From: Allorhizobium borbori
GTDB lineage: Bacteria; Pseudomonadota; Alphaproteobacteria; Rhizobiales; Rhizobiaceae
Assembly: GCF_014196535.1 (NCBI RefSeq)
Contig: NZ_JACIDU010000005.1
Location: 80,225-144,224 of the forward strand
Direction of reading: 5' to 3'
Length of the DNA: 64,000 bases
The stretch's first letter is position 1. Each line of letters begins with the position of its first letter. Of this stretch, positions 16,570-23,903 are shown in pieces. The notes beneath the pieces are model-generated. The model saw nothing but the letters and a program-made list of their open reading frames with translations. It ran no database searches and had not been told where the DNA came from. The position numbers and the translations under genes are program-made.

Positions 16570-17154
16570 ATGGCTACAAGGCGATTGACGATTCTATGGG
16601 TAGCAGCATGGGCGGTACTTTCTACGCAGACATCCGATGCACAAACGCCATCAACTGAAGACCAGGTAGCAACCTGCGAAGCCATCCTTCATGGACGACA
16701 AGAAAGCACTGAGTGCGCAAGGATTTTTCCCAAGAAAGGCCGATGCTGCATCCAATATGATGCCGAGCGCCTAGCGAAAATATGCGAAAAAATGCCTACA
16801 GTGGCAGGCGCTCTTAATTGCTTCCTAGAAATCAACGAGGCTGGTTTCAGAAAATCTGATTTGCTCCCTGAAAGCCAACCGGGCCTTGCTGATCAATATG
16901 CGAAACAATGGAAGATAAATTCACTTCGCATCTGCTCAGAAGAAAAAAGCGCCAAATCAGCGATTGCATGCGCCAATCTTCAGAAGAGCGGGATAAGGAC
17001 TGTTTTTGAGCAGAAGAATACTACCATCAATGGCAGCGCAGTTATCGCTGACCCAATAGTCAGTTTTTGCCGAAAGGCATTTGGAGATTATTGGGAGGGT
17101 GTCGAACAGTGCGTGAGGGATCAGAGGGCAGCAAAGCGAAGAATGGGGCTTTAA
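16570..17154 (+). CDS. Secreted Cys-rich protein encoded against the tail operon (moron candidate)
   Basis: A 194-residue protein on the strand opposite the late genes, between the tail chaperone and tape measure genes. It begins with a signal peptide (MATRRLTILWVAAWAVLS, likely cleaved after SDA) and contains about ten cysteines spread over the mature part (TCEAIL, TECARI, GRCCIQ, KICEKM, NCFLE, RICSE, ACANL, FCRKA, EQCVR), suggesting a disulphide-bonded periplasmic fold. Its base composition is less GC-rich than the neighbours. It may be expressed from the lysogen. GTG at 16561 is an alternative start. No family recognised. Confidence 0.75.
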   Translation: MATRRLTILWVAAWAVLSTQTSDAQTPSTEDQVATCEAILHGRQESTECARIFPKKGRCCIQYDAERLAKICEKMPTVAGALNCFLEINEAGFRKSDLLPESQPGLADQYAKQWKINSLRICSEEKSAKSAIACANLQKSGIRTVFEQKNTTINGSAVIADPIVSFCRKAFGDYWEGVEQCVRDQRAAKRRMGL

Positions 17155-17827
17155 CCAGCGCCACCCTTCACCTTCCGCACCATAGCAAGGTGCTCTTCCC
17201 AGCTTGGCGGCTCTGCCTCCTCCTCTGCGCCGTTCGCTTTCCTCCAGCCATCCTGACAGGCCGAAAACTCGAACAGCGACATGGCATCGACAATGACCGG
17301 GGCGAAGCCCATGGCTGCGCCCCAGCCATAAATAGCCGAAAAGACTAGCCGCCCGTCGCTGTCTCCGTCATCTTCCCGGCTTCGTCTTTTTTTGACGGTT
17401 CTTCCTCGTCGCCGTTGAGCGCATGCCAAAGCACCTGTGCTGCAACAGCGATATGCGGTTTCCAGTCGCCGCCCTCATCGACTACCTTCATCAGATGGAA
17501 GTAGGCTTCCGCCTGCGGCATGCCGCCGCCGATGAGGCCGAGGCGTATGACCTCGCGCACCTCATCAACGCGCCAGTCCCCGCCGATCTGCCGCACGAGC
17601 GCAAACAGGTTAAGCGCAGACTGGTAATCAGGATCGGCCTCGCCAAGCTCGAAATCGGTCGGGCGTGGACGCCGCAAGAATTCGGCCTGCGGCTGGAAAG
17701 ACATGAGGCGGGCCAGAATGGTGGCCGGCCCCGCCTTGCAGGCGTCCTGCAATTCGCGCAGCTCGCCAATCGCGAGGCGAAACTTGCGCTTCACCCCGCC
17801 AAACGGAAGTTCGATGAACTTGGACAT
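17151..17827 (-). CDS. Tail assembly chaperone, -1 frameshift product (lambda GT analogue)
   Basis: Zero-frame residues 1-147 are followed by 78 residues read in the -1 frame (RRSREDDGD, then FSAIYGWGAAMGFAPVIVDA and a Trp-rich acidic tail), about 225 residues in all. The -1 frame is open from before the slip site to 17151 and lacks a good start of its own. This copies the G/GT arrangement of lambda. The tail chaperone domain in the -1 part resembles the small TAC proteins of GTA-like phages. Confidence 0.75.
17345..17827 (-). CDS. Tail assembly chaperone, zero-frame product (lambda G analogue)
   Basis: A 160-residue protein between tail tube and tape measure genes, of the gene-transfer-agent-like tail chaperone type (MSKFIELPFGGVKRKFRLA start, ending in an acidic and Lys-rich tail). 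It is thought to coat the tape measure before tube assembly. Near its end, codons TCA AAA AAA GAC form a slippery heptamer, so a share of ribosomes should shift to -1 and make the longer product that ends at 17151. Confidence 0.8.
   Translation of the reverse strand: MSKFIELPFGGVKRKFRLAIGELRELQDACKAGPATILARLMSFQPQAEFLRRPRPTDFELGEADPDYQSALNLFALVRQIGGDWRVDEVREVIRLGLIGGGMPQAEAYFHLMKVVDEGGDWKPHIAVAAQVLWHALNGDEEEPSKKDEAGKMTETATGG
17387..17393 (-). promoter_or_regulatory. Programmed -1 ribosomal frameshift site
   Basis: On the minus strand seven A residues preceded by TC and followed by GAC are read TCA AAA AAA GAC in the upstream frame. A AAA AAA fits the X XXY YYZ rule for tandem slippage. The product frame after the slip is open for 78 codons. 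Confidence 0.75.
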
Positions 17828-18264
17828 TACGCCGCCGGCACCCACGTCACTTCACCGTCACTCTGAAGTGCGACGGTAGCGGTGACATAGCCCTTGCCTT
17901 CCTTGGCAATACCGAGCGAAGTCATGACGTAATTGCCCGCGAAGTAGCCGCCACCCAGTACAGCAGTCAGGCCAGCGAGATTGACGCGCACCGGAAACGA
18001 CTCGCCGGCCAACATCTTTTCGCGCAGGACACCGTAGGACACCGGGTCCATCGTACCGGCCCCGTTGATGCCGGCCGAAAGCGTATCGACCGAACGCAGG
18101 ACCCAGTTCGGCTTTTCCGGATTGGCGCAGTCAGGTGCAGACCCATCATTCGTCGTCGCCTCAATCGTGAAATCGCGCGACGAATTGATGGTGCAGTTGT
18201 GCGACCAGGTCGCGGGCTCTTCCCCATCCGAAAACTGGATAAGCATCTGTTTCGTAACAGGCAT
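17827..18264 (-). CDS. Phage tail tube protein
   Basis: A 145-residue protein in the major tail protein position. It is beta-rich with a conserved-looking core (FTIEATTNDGSAPDCANPEK) and a C-terminal run of strands ending in VTATVALQSDGEVTW, as in TP901-1-like tube proteins. Hexamer rings of this protein would form the flexible tail tube. Its stop overlaps the start of the tail chaperone (TAATG). Confidence 0.8.
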   Translation of the reverse strand: MPVTKQMLIQFSDGEEPATWSHNCTINSSRDFTIEATTNDGSAPDCANPEKPNWVLRSVDTLSAGINGAGTMDPVSYGVLREKMLAGESFPVRVNLAGLTAVLGGGYFAGNYVMTSLGIAKEGKGYVTATVALQSDGEVTWVPAA

Positions 18265-18294
18265 TGTCGCTTCCTCTTTTTGGAGATTTGCCGT

Positions 18295-18690
18295 TTACGC
18301 CGGCTGCGTTTCGACCACGATGGAAAGCCGCGCGCGATAGTGCGGCGGACCTGCCGTGTAATTGATCGTTTCGACGCGGATGCGGTCGACGACATGACCG
18401 TCAACCGTCAAGGCCGCGTCATTTTCATGCAGGAAATCGCGGATCGCTTTCGCGGTTTCCTTGGCCTTGATGTAGGCCTGTGCATCCGCCCAGATATCCA
18501 CCTGCAAGGTGCTTTCTGTCCGGTCGGAACAGTCTTCATCAATGGGTACTTCGTACCCTTCCCATACCTGCCCATAGGGATAGGCCGCATTATCCGGAAT
18601 TTTGCTGTAAAACCGATCTTCCGCCGCCGTATCGAGCGCGCGAAAGGTAGCCACAAGCGCTTTCTGTAATGCCAGATTGGGACTTGTCAT
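18295..18690 (-). CDS. Tail completion / terminator protein (DUF3168)
   Basis: A 131-residue protein with the DUF3168 pattern: an N-terminal helix (LALQKALVATFRAL), PYGQVWEGYEVPIDEDCSD, and the helix AYIKAKETAKAIRDFLHEN followed by VVDRIRVETI and RARLSIVVE. Members cap the tail tube at its head-proximal end. It overlaps the gp10-like gene by 4 bp. Confidence 0.85.
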   Translation of the reverse strand: MTSPNLALQKALVATFRALDTAAEDRFYSKIPDNAAYPYGQVWEGYEVPIDEDCSDRTESTLQVDIWADAQAYIKAKETAKAIRDFLHENDAALTVDGHVVDRIRVETINYTAGPPHYRARLSIVVETQPA

Positions 18691-19112
18691 TTTGCCCCCG
18701 TCGCCTGCTTGAGCGCCCGCCGGACACCTGCCCTTACACGCTTGCGCACCGCACCTTTCTTGGCCTTGTATCCCGGCCAGAAAAACGGCTCCGGGGCGGT
18801 GTCTGACGTGCCAAGCTCGACGCCTAGGGCATAGTCGTAGTCGCCCGCATTGCCCTTTTCAGACTTGCGGACGGCCTTCGTTGTCAGAGGCCCACCGGCC
18901 TTGATTTCAACGCCAATCGTTCCGTCTTCCAGCGCTTCCGTGCGGATTGTTTCCCGCAGCCTGCCGCTATCGACAGGGCAAAGCGCACGCTGGAGCATGT
19001 TGACCTCGCGTCCCGCAAGCATGAGATCGGCCTGCGCACGCTTTTTGACAGCCTCCGGAATGCGGGAAAGCCTGCGCTTCAGCCGCTCAAGACCAATCAC
19101 TTTCGACTTCAT
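18687..19112 (-). CDS. HK97 gp10-like head-tail / tail completion protein
   Basis: A 141-residue protein of the HK97 gp10 family. It has the typical N-terminal helical region (GLERLKRRLSRIPEAVKKRA), then CPVDSGRLRETIRTE, and the VELGTSDTAPEPFFWPGYKA signature in which PxPFxxP is characteristic. It acts at the neck where head and tail join. ATG at 19112 gives the usual length; the extension upstream lies in the preceding small gene. Confidence 0.88.
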   Translation of the reverse strand: MKSKVIGLERLKRRLSRIPEAVKKRAQADLMLAGREVNMLQRALCPVDSGRLRETIRTEALEDGTIGVEIKAGGPLTTKAVRKSEKGNAGDYDYALGVELGTSDTAPEPFFWPGYKAKKGAVRKRVRAGVRRALKQATGAK

Positions 19113-19297
19113 GGCGCAGCCTTTCCATCGACAGACAAGGCCTTCCGTGGGCTGGCGCATGAAACGGCCTTGCCCTTTGCCTTTGCACTCTCAGCGCATC
19201 GCCGCGTGACGTTGAGCGTCATTCCGGCCTTATAGGCAATCGTCACCTGCGGCGACGGCCACCAATCGAAATCTTCCGTGAATTTGACCCACGCCAT
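19109..19297 (-). CDS. Small conserved-type phage protein in the neck module
   Basis: A 62-residue protein starting MAWVKFTEDFDWWPSPQVTI and containing YKAGMTLNVTRRCAE. This 'F-F-W-P-.-v-t-.-Y-.-G' pattern is common in small genes next to gp10 in Hyphomicrobiales siphophages. It overlaps the gp10-like start by 4 bp. Function unknown. Confidence 0.7.
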   Translation of the reverse strand: MAWVKFTEDFDWWPSPQVTIAYKAGMTLNVTRRCAESAKAKGKAVSCASPRKALSVDGKAAP

Positions 19298-19305
19298 GGT
19301 TCACC

Positions 19306-19659
19306 TCACGCCGGAACGCCGGTTTGCACGATGAGATAGACCCAAGCCGGATCGGCCAAGGCATCGACGGAGAGGATTGCAAAGACACCGGCAGCATCGC
19401 GCGCGTTGCGCATTCGCCAATCCGTCTTGATAGCGCGAGCCGCAGCACAAGACCGGATGGCAACCTTGTAGCTTTCGCGGCCTTGCAGCCTTGCCGCTAC
19501 AACTGCCTCGCTTCCGCCCGCGTAGATAAAAGCTGCACGGCAGGAATACTGTTCCTGCCATCCATTTTCTGTGCCGCCATACCCGTCGTCGGACACAATC
19601 GGCGCATCAAAGGCAACACGCTCGCGCAGGTCACCGGCACTTCGTTCGCGTTTTGCCAT
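19306..19659 (-). CDS. Phage head closure / head-tail adaptor protein
   Basis: A 117-residue protein with the SPP1 gp16-like pattern: LRERVAFDAPIVSDDGYGG then GWQEQYSCRAAFIYAGGSE and a C-terminal Trp/Tyr strand. It follows the connector gene with only one base between stop and start, and is expected to close the portal after packaging. ATG at 19659 (MAKRERSAGDLRER) is chosen; the upstream extension lies in the connector gene. Confidence 0.82.
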   Translation of the reverse strand: MAKRERSAGDLRERVAFDAPIVSDDGYGGTENGWQEQYSCRAAFIYAGGSEAVVAARLQGRESYKVAIRSCAAARAIKTDWRMRNARDAAGVFAILSVDALADPAWVYLIVQTGVPA

Positions 19660-19660
19660 G

Positions 19661-20215
19661 TCATGCACCCCGCCGGAAATTGACCAGCATCGAATCCATT
19701 TCCGACCAGCCATCAACCGCCAAGTTTTCAGGGTTCCGGTAGCGGGTGACGACACGCAACAGGATGGCGTCCCGCAGATCGGCGGGAAGCACCTCATAAC
19801 CGGCCAGCATGGTGACGGTAATCAGCTCACCGAACTTGCTACGCGGGAAGGCCGTTCCATGCACCGGAACAATGGCACTCTCCAGACCGTTGACCCGCAG
19901 GCTGTAGCGCGCAGGGTCAAGCGTCTGATCATCGCCCGACGTGTCGAAATAGCTAATCGACTGAATAGCACCGGCAGAAAGCGGGCCATCTGGAAGGCGA
20001 ACAAAGTCTGCAAAACTATTGCAGCGGCACGTCAGAACCTGCCGCCGCAAACGGATATTGCAATAGCGCTCGACATGCGCTGTTGCCTCTTCGATCATGC
20101 TGGAAAGCACAGCATCATCGTCTTCGAAATCGATCCGAAGCCGCGACTTGGCGACCGAAAGAGCAACGGGCAAGGCCGAACCGTCAACAGGAACAGCCGT
20201 CGCCGCGTACCACAT
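19661..20215 (-). CDS. Head-tail connector protein (gp6-like)
   Basis: A 184-residue protein with the gp6/DUF3199-like core: ALSVAKSRLRIDFEDDDAVL, then helices EEATAHVERYCNIRLRRQ. The C terminus DLRDAILLRVVTRYRNPENL is typical of the adaptor that binds the portal. Its ATG overlaps the stop of the preceding gene by one base. Confidence 0.85.
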   Translation of the reverse strand: MWYAATAVPVDGSALPVALSVAKSRLRIDFEDDDAVLSSMIEEATAHVERYCNIRLRRQVLTCRCNSFADFVRLPDGPLSAGAIQSISYFDTSGDDQTLDPARYSLRVNGLESAIVPVHGTAFPRSKFGELITVTMLAGYEVLPADLRDAILLRVVTRYRNPENLAVDGWSEMDSMLVNFRRGA

Positions 20216-20694
20216 CAGGACGCCGCCTTTTTGCTGGCCTTTGCGGAAGCGTTAACGGCTTCATCTTCCGTGGTAGCGATAGCCTCGAACTTGCCAATAG
20301 AACCGCCCGCCGCGATCACGGCAACCTGATCCGTCAGAGCCTTCATCACGTCCTTGAGTGCCGAGGACTCTTCAGCCTTGGCGCGCAGACCGGAAATCTC
20401 GTCATTGGCAGCGGCAAGAGCCTTTTCAAGAGCATCCACCTTTATGCGCAGATCGGAAACATCATCACCGACGCCATCGACCGCCGTGCCAAGCATTTCG
20501 ACGCGCTCAGCCAGTTCGATGCGACCGGTTTCCAGATTGTCCAGCGCCTCAACCGAGGCAGCAGCCTTGAACGGCTCAGCCAGTTTGGCTTCAATCAGGC
20601 GATCGGCTTCCCCTTCGGAAAAACGTTCAGTCACCTCACCGGCAACAAGCGAAAACGTTGCGCCGGCCATGCTGGTAAGCATTTTGATTTTCAT
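20215..20694 (-). CDS. Coiled-coil phage structural protein, unknown
   Basis: A 159-residue protein between capsid and connector genes. Residues 45-125 are an Ala/Glu/Leu-rich helix with heptad character (LAERVEMLGTAVDGVGDDVS and KVDALEKALAAANDEI), and the C terminus is Ala/Lys-rich. Similar small proteins in this slot may be decoration or head-tail proteins. ATG at 20694 (MKIKMLTS) is preferred. Confidence 0.65.
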   Translation of the reverse strand: MKIKMLTSMAGATFSLVAGEVTERFSEGEADRLIEAKLAEPFKAAASVEALDNLETGRIELAERVEMLGTAVDGVGDDVSDLRIKVDALEKALAAANDEISGLRAKAEESSALKDVMKALTDQVAVIAAGGSIGKFEAIATTEDEAVNASAKASKKAAS

Positions 20695-20759
20695 GAGTTT
20701 AAAGCCCCATTGGAAAGGGACCGGCGCACAAGCGCCGGCCATGCTCATCAGGCCGGAAA

Positions 20760-22031
20760 TCAGGCGGCGGTTTTCATGGCCTTGATCGCGTTGGCGTCAC
20801 CGATTTCGCCATCGAAGCGGATCAAGCCGGCAATGCCGACCTGCGGCCAGAAGCGTTCCCGCAGCACGCCGACGACGGGCGCACCGACCTTGCGGACGAA
20901 ATACTTGGAGAAATCACCGAACAGCATGATGCGCTTGTTGGCGGCAATCGTGTCCATGTGCTGGTTGATGGCGTAGCGCCGCCCGTTGATCGTGTCCGGC
21001 TTGCCGTTGATCACATCGCCCTTCTGCCAAAGGAAATTCCCGTCGCCGTCCTTCAGCTTGCGGGCCACCGCAACCGTGTTGTCATGCAGCATGTACATGC
21101 AGCGCGGCGAGGCGCGGTAAGCCGGATCGACGGAATGTTCCAGCTCGATGATGTTTTCCCAGGTGAAAGCCGCCTGCGCTGCCGTCGTCACGCCGAGGCC
21201 CGCAGCCGTGGCAACACCGTTCGGCGTATCAACGCCACTGCCAACGGTCAGGCGGCGGTTGGCGATGCGGCCAAGGCGTTCCCCGATAAGCTGGCCCAGC
21301 AGCGATTCCATGTTGAAAATGGAGTCAGCGTCGAGTTCGAACGACCACTTGATGAAGGGCGTAGCGAAGGAATAGGCCGCCAGAAGCTTCTGGCCGAATT
21401 CCACGTCACCGCTGCCATCGTTCAGAAGGTCATCGCCTTCCGCGTGGCTGGCGGCCTCTTCACCGGTATCATCGACGGTAGGAACCGTCATCGGATTGCC
21501 CGAAGCCGTCGAAAGCACCGTGCAGATGTTTTCGTCGTACATCGGCCCCCACATCTTCATCGCAATGATGATCTGGTTGGCAAGTTCGGTCGGCACGGTG
21601 TAGCCGCCGGCTGCGGCAACGCTTGCCATCTGGGTGCGCGTTTCGAACTTGGCCGCACCGCTACGCAGAACCGCCCGTTCTTCCGCCGAAAGGTCATTCG
21701 GCGAAACGCCGCAAACGACCTTGGCGAAAACCGAGCGGTATTCGATGCTGCCGCCGGTCGGATCATCGACACCGGGAGCCGCCGGCGTATCGCGCAGCGG
21801 ACGCTGTTTCGCGCGCTGTTCTTCCTGCCTCTTTTCGAGTTCGATCAGATTTTCTTCCCGCTCGATAAGGGCTTGCAGTCGGTCATGCTCAGCCATGGCC
21901 GCATCATGTGCGGCCTCAAGCTCCTTGGCGCGCGTTTCGTCGGTCGTGGCGGCGATACCGTCCAGACGCTCACGCGCTTCTGTAACCAGACGCATCTGTT
22001 TTTCCCGCAGTTCCCGCAGTTTCTGGGACAT
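20760..22031 (-). CDS. Major capsid protein, HK97 family
   Basis: A 423-residue protein. Residues 1-75 form a charged coiled coil (the delta domain that acts as scaffold). Cleavage would be expected near residues 90-120, and the mature part begins around ASVAAAGGYTVPTELANQI. Later blocks such as WENIIELEHSVDPAYR, CMYMLHDNTVAVARKLKD and YFVRKVGAPVVGVLRERFWP are characteristic of HK97-fold capsids. It would be cut by the protease encoded next to it. Confidence 0.95.
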   Translation of the reverse strand: MSQKLRELREKQMRLVTEARERLDGIAATTDETRAKELEAAHDAAMAEHDRLQALIEREENLIELEKRQEEQRAKQRPLRDTPAAPGVDDPTGGSIEYRSVFAKVVCGVSPNDLSAEERAVLRSGAAKFETRTQMASVAAAGGYTVPTELANQIIIAMKMWGPMYDENICTVLSTASGNPMTVPTVDDTGEEAASHAEGDDLLNDGSGDVEFGQKLLAAYSFATPFIKWSFELDADSIFNMESLLGQLIGERLGRIANRRLTVGSGVDTPNGVATAAGLGVTTAAQAAFTWENIIELEHSVDPAYRASPRCMYMLHDNTVAVARKLKDGDGNFLWQKGDVINGKPDTINGRRYAINQHMDTIAANKRIMLFGDFSKYFVRKVGAPVVGVLRERFWPQVGIAGLIRFDGEIGDANAIKAMKTAA

Positions 22032-22069
22032 GCAACAATCTCCAATTTTTGAGTGTGAAAAGCGCAGCG

Positions 22070-22660
22070 TTATTTGCGCAGCGCGAGGTCAAGACCCACC
22101 TTCATGCGCAGCCTTATGGCGGGCACAAAGTGGCGATGCTCGATTTCCGCGCGGGCGCTTTCGAGCGACCGCAGGGCAATCGATGTGCCCGCATAGGCGG
22201 GAGCGGAAACGACGGAAACCTCAACAAGATCAACGTCGATGATTGTTCGAAGCGGCGGCTCCACCGAGAAATCCCATTCCTCGTGGACGATGTTGAAACC
22301 GAACGACATCCCGGAAATGTCGCCGCGCGCGATCAATGTCAGCACGTCGCGTCCGTCCGTCGTGTCGGGCAGGTCGATTTCAACGGACAGCCCCTTCGCG
22401 TCTTCCGCCAGTCGCAGCGTGCCGGAAGTTGTGCGCCCCAGAAGCCGCCCCGAGTCATGGCCGAAAAGCGCCAGCACATCATCCGTGCGCAGGGACCGCG
22501 AGAACGCACCGCGCGCAATGACTTCCCGGTAAATTCCGGCAATATCGGCAACTTCACCGAAGATGGCGGCATACCCAGCCACCGTCATGCGCTCGCCATC
22601 CGCCCGCGTCTCGACCTTGCGAACGAGCGAACGAATTTGCTTTTCAGACCTGTTCGGCAT
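22070..22660 (-). CDS. HK97 prohead protease (peptidase S78)
   Basis: A 196-residue serine protease that matures the capsid. Blocks seen: MTVAGYAAIFGEVADIAG, VLALFGHDSGRLLGRT with the catalytic His, GLSVEIDLPDT, and DLVEVSVVSAPAYAGT with the catalytic Ser. ATG at 22660 (MPNRSEKQ) overlaps the portal stop by 17 bp; the frame upstream lies inside portal and is rejected. Confidence 0.92.
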   Translation of the reverse strand: MPNRSEKQIRSLVRKVETRADGERMTVAGYAAIFGEVADIAGIYREVIARGAFSRSLRTDDVLALFGHDSGRLLGRTTSGTLRLAEDAKGLSVEIDLPDTTDGRDVLTLIARGDISGMSFGFNIVHEEWDFSVEPPLRTIIDVDLVEVSVVSAPAYAGTSIALRSLESARAEIEHRHFVPAIRLRMKVGLDLALRK

Positions 22661-23903
22661 CGCTTGAACCACTTTCGTCTGTGAGAGGGGGCCCGCCATT
22701 ATGGCCGATGGGAGCAGCATGCGTGCCAATCGGCTGCGTACCGCTTTGCATGTGCAGGCGATCCGCCGCAGGATCGTCATTGCGCGCCCGGCCTTCGATT
22801 TCGCGGCCTTCGTTGGGCGTCAGAAGTGCGGCGTTGATACCGGCAGCAAGACCTTGAATTCGGCTTAGGAAGTCGCCGCGCATCAACCCGTCGAGATTGT
22901 GGCTGACATACCGGCCAGCATCGAAGCGCCCGAACACTTTCAGGCTCATTTCGCCTTCGAAGGCCGTGGCCCATTGCGAAATGAGGTGCTTGACCAGGTA
23001 AAGGTCATTTTGCTCGACGTTGGAGAACGTCGCCCGCGACAGGTCTTGCAGGAAGTTCGGCGGAATCTGGTAGGCGCGTGCGATTTCCTGAACTTGATAC
23101 AGCCGCGCTTCCGTCATCTGACCCTTGGCAGGGTCATAGCCGATCTGGGAAAGCTTGTAGCCCGGTGGAAGCTGGATCAATGGCAAGTTATCGTCACGCG
23201 CCGCATCGATCGAACGCTTGACGTCATCGCGCGCCCGCTTCATCGCCTCGCCGCCAACAGGAAGCGGCCCTTCCAGCGCCAGCGGTGGAACGCCACCGCC
23301 GGCAAAGAAATTCGACGCATAGTCATTCATCGCCAGCGAAAGCTGGATGGCCTTTTCCGCCATGGCGATAGGGCCACGATGCTGAACCATGTTGCGTTTC
23401 AGCATGAATGGAATGTCGATCACATCCGAAGACGGATATTCACGGCCTTCCCACGAATAGAAGAGCCGGCCACCACGCCGCCGAACCGAACAGGAACCGG
23501 GATCAATAGGCCAAAGGCCGACAACATCAGAGCCGCCCCGCTCGATCCACGCCAGGCCGCGCCCGCCGGTAAACACCTGTTCCCAGAAGTAGCGACGAAA
23601 CTTCGATGTATCCATTTCGTCATTGGGATACTTCTCGATTGTCTGCGCCGTTTTACCCTTCATGCGGACAGGGCTTCCCTTCCGCGTGGCATAGGCATGC
23701 AGCGGCAGACTTGCCAGCGTTCGGCTCAGAAACAAGACAGCCGCTTGCACGGCAGGAACGCGAAGGGCAGATTCCGGCGTGACAGACGGAAGACTTCCGC
23801 CGCCAACCCCGAAAAACTGAAGGAAGTTCTCAGCGGAAACCGGAACCCGCTCGCTCTCAAGGGAGGCCGAGCGCGTTTCCCGCGTTTTTGCTTTGGAAGC
23901 CAT
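22644..23903 (-). CDS. Phage portal protein (HK97 family)
   Basis: A 419-residue protein that forms the dodecameric DNA entry ring. It has the family blocks VPAVQAAVLFLSRTLASLPL near residue 49, NDYASNFFAGGGVPPLALEG near 190, and IARAYQIPPNFLQDLSRATF near 275. The C-terminal tail (IGHNGGPPLTDESG) is a common ending of Hyphomicrobiales phage portals. The start shares bases with the terminase stop. Confidence 0.95.
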   Translation of the reverse strand: MASKAKTRETRSASLESERVPVSAENFLQFFGVGGGSLPSVTPESALRVPAVQAAVLFLSRTLASLPLHAYATRKGSPVRMKGKTAQTIEKYPNDEMDTSKFRRYFWEQVFTGGRGLAWIERGGSDVVGLWPIDPGSCSVRRRGGRLFYSWEGREYPSSDVIDIPFMLKRNMVQHRGPIAMAEKAIQLSLAMNDYASNFFAGGGVPPLALEGPLPVGGEAMKRARDDVKRSIDAARDDNLPLIQLPPGYKLSQIGYDPAKGQMTEARLYQVQEIARAYQIPPNFLQDLSRATFSNVEQNDLYLVKHLISQWATAFEGEMSLKVFGRFDAGRYVSHNLDGLMRGDFLSRIQGLAAGINAALLTPNEGREIEGRARNDDPAADRLHMQSGTQPIGTHAAPIGHNGGPPLTDESGSSDAEQV

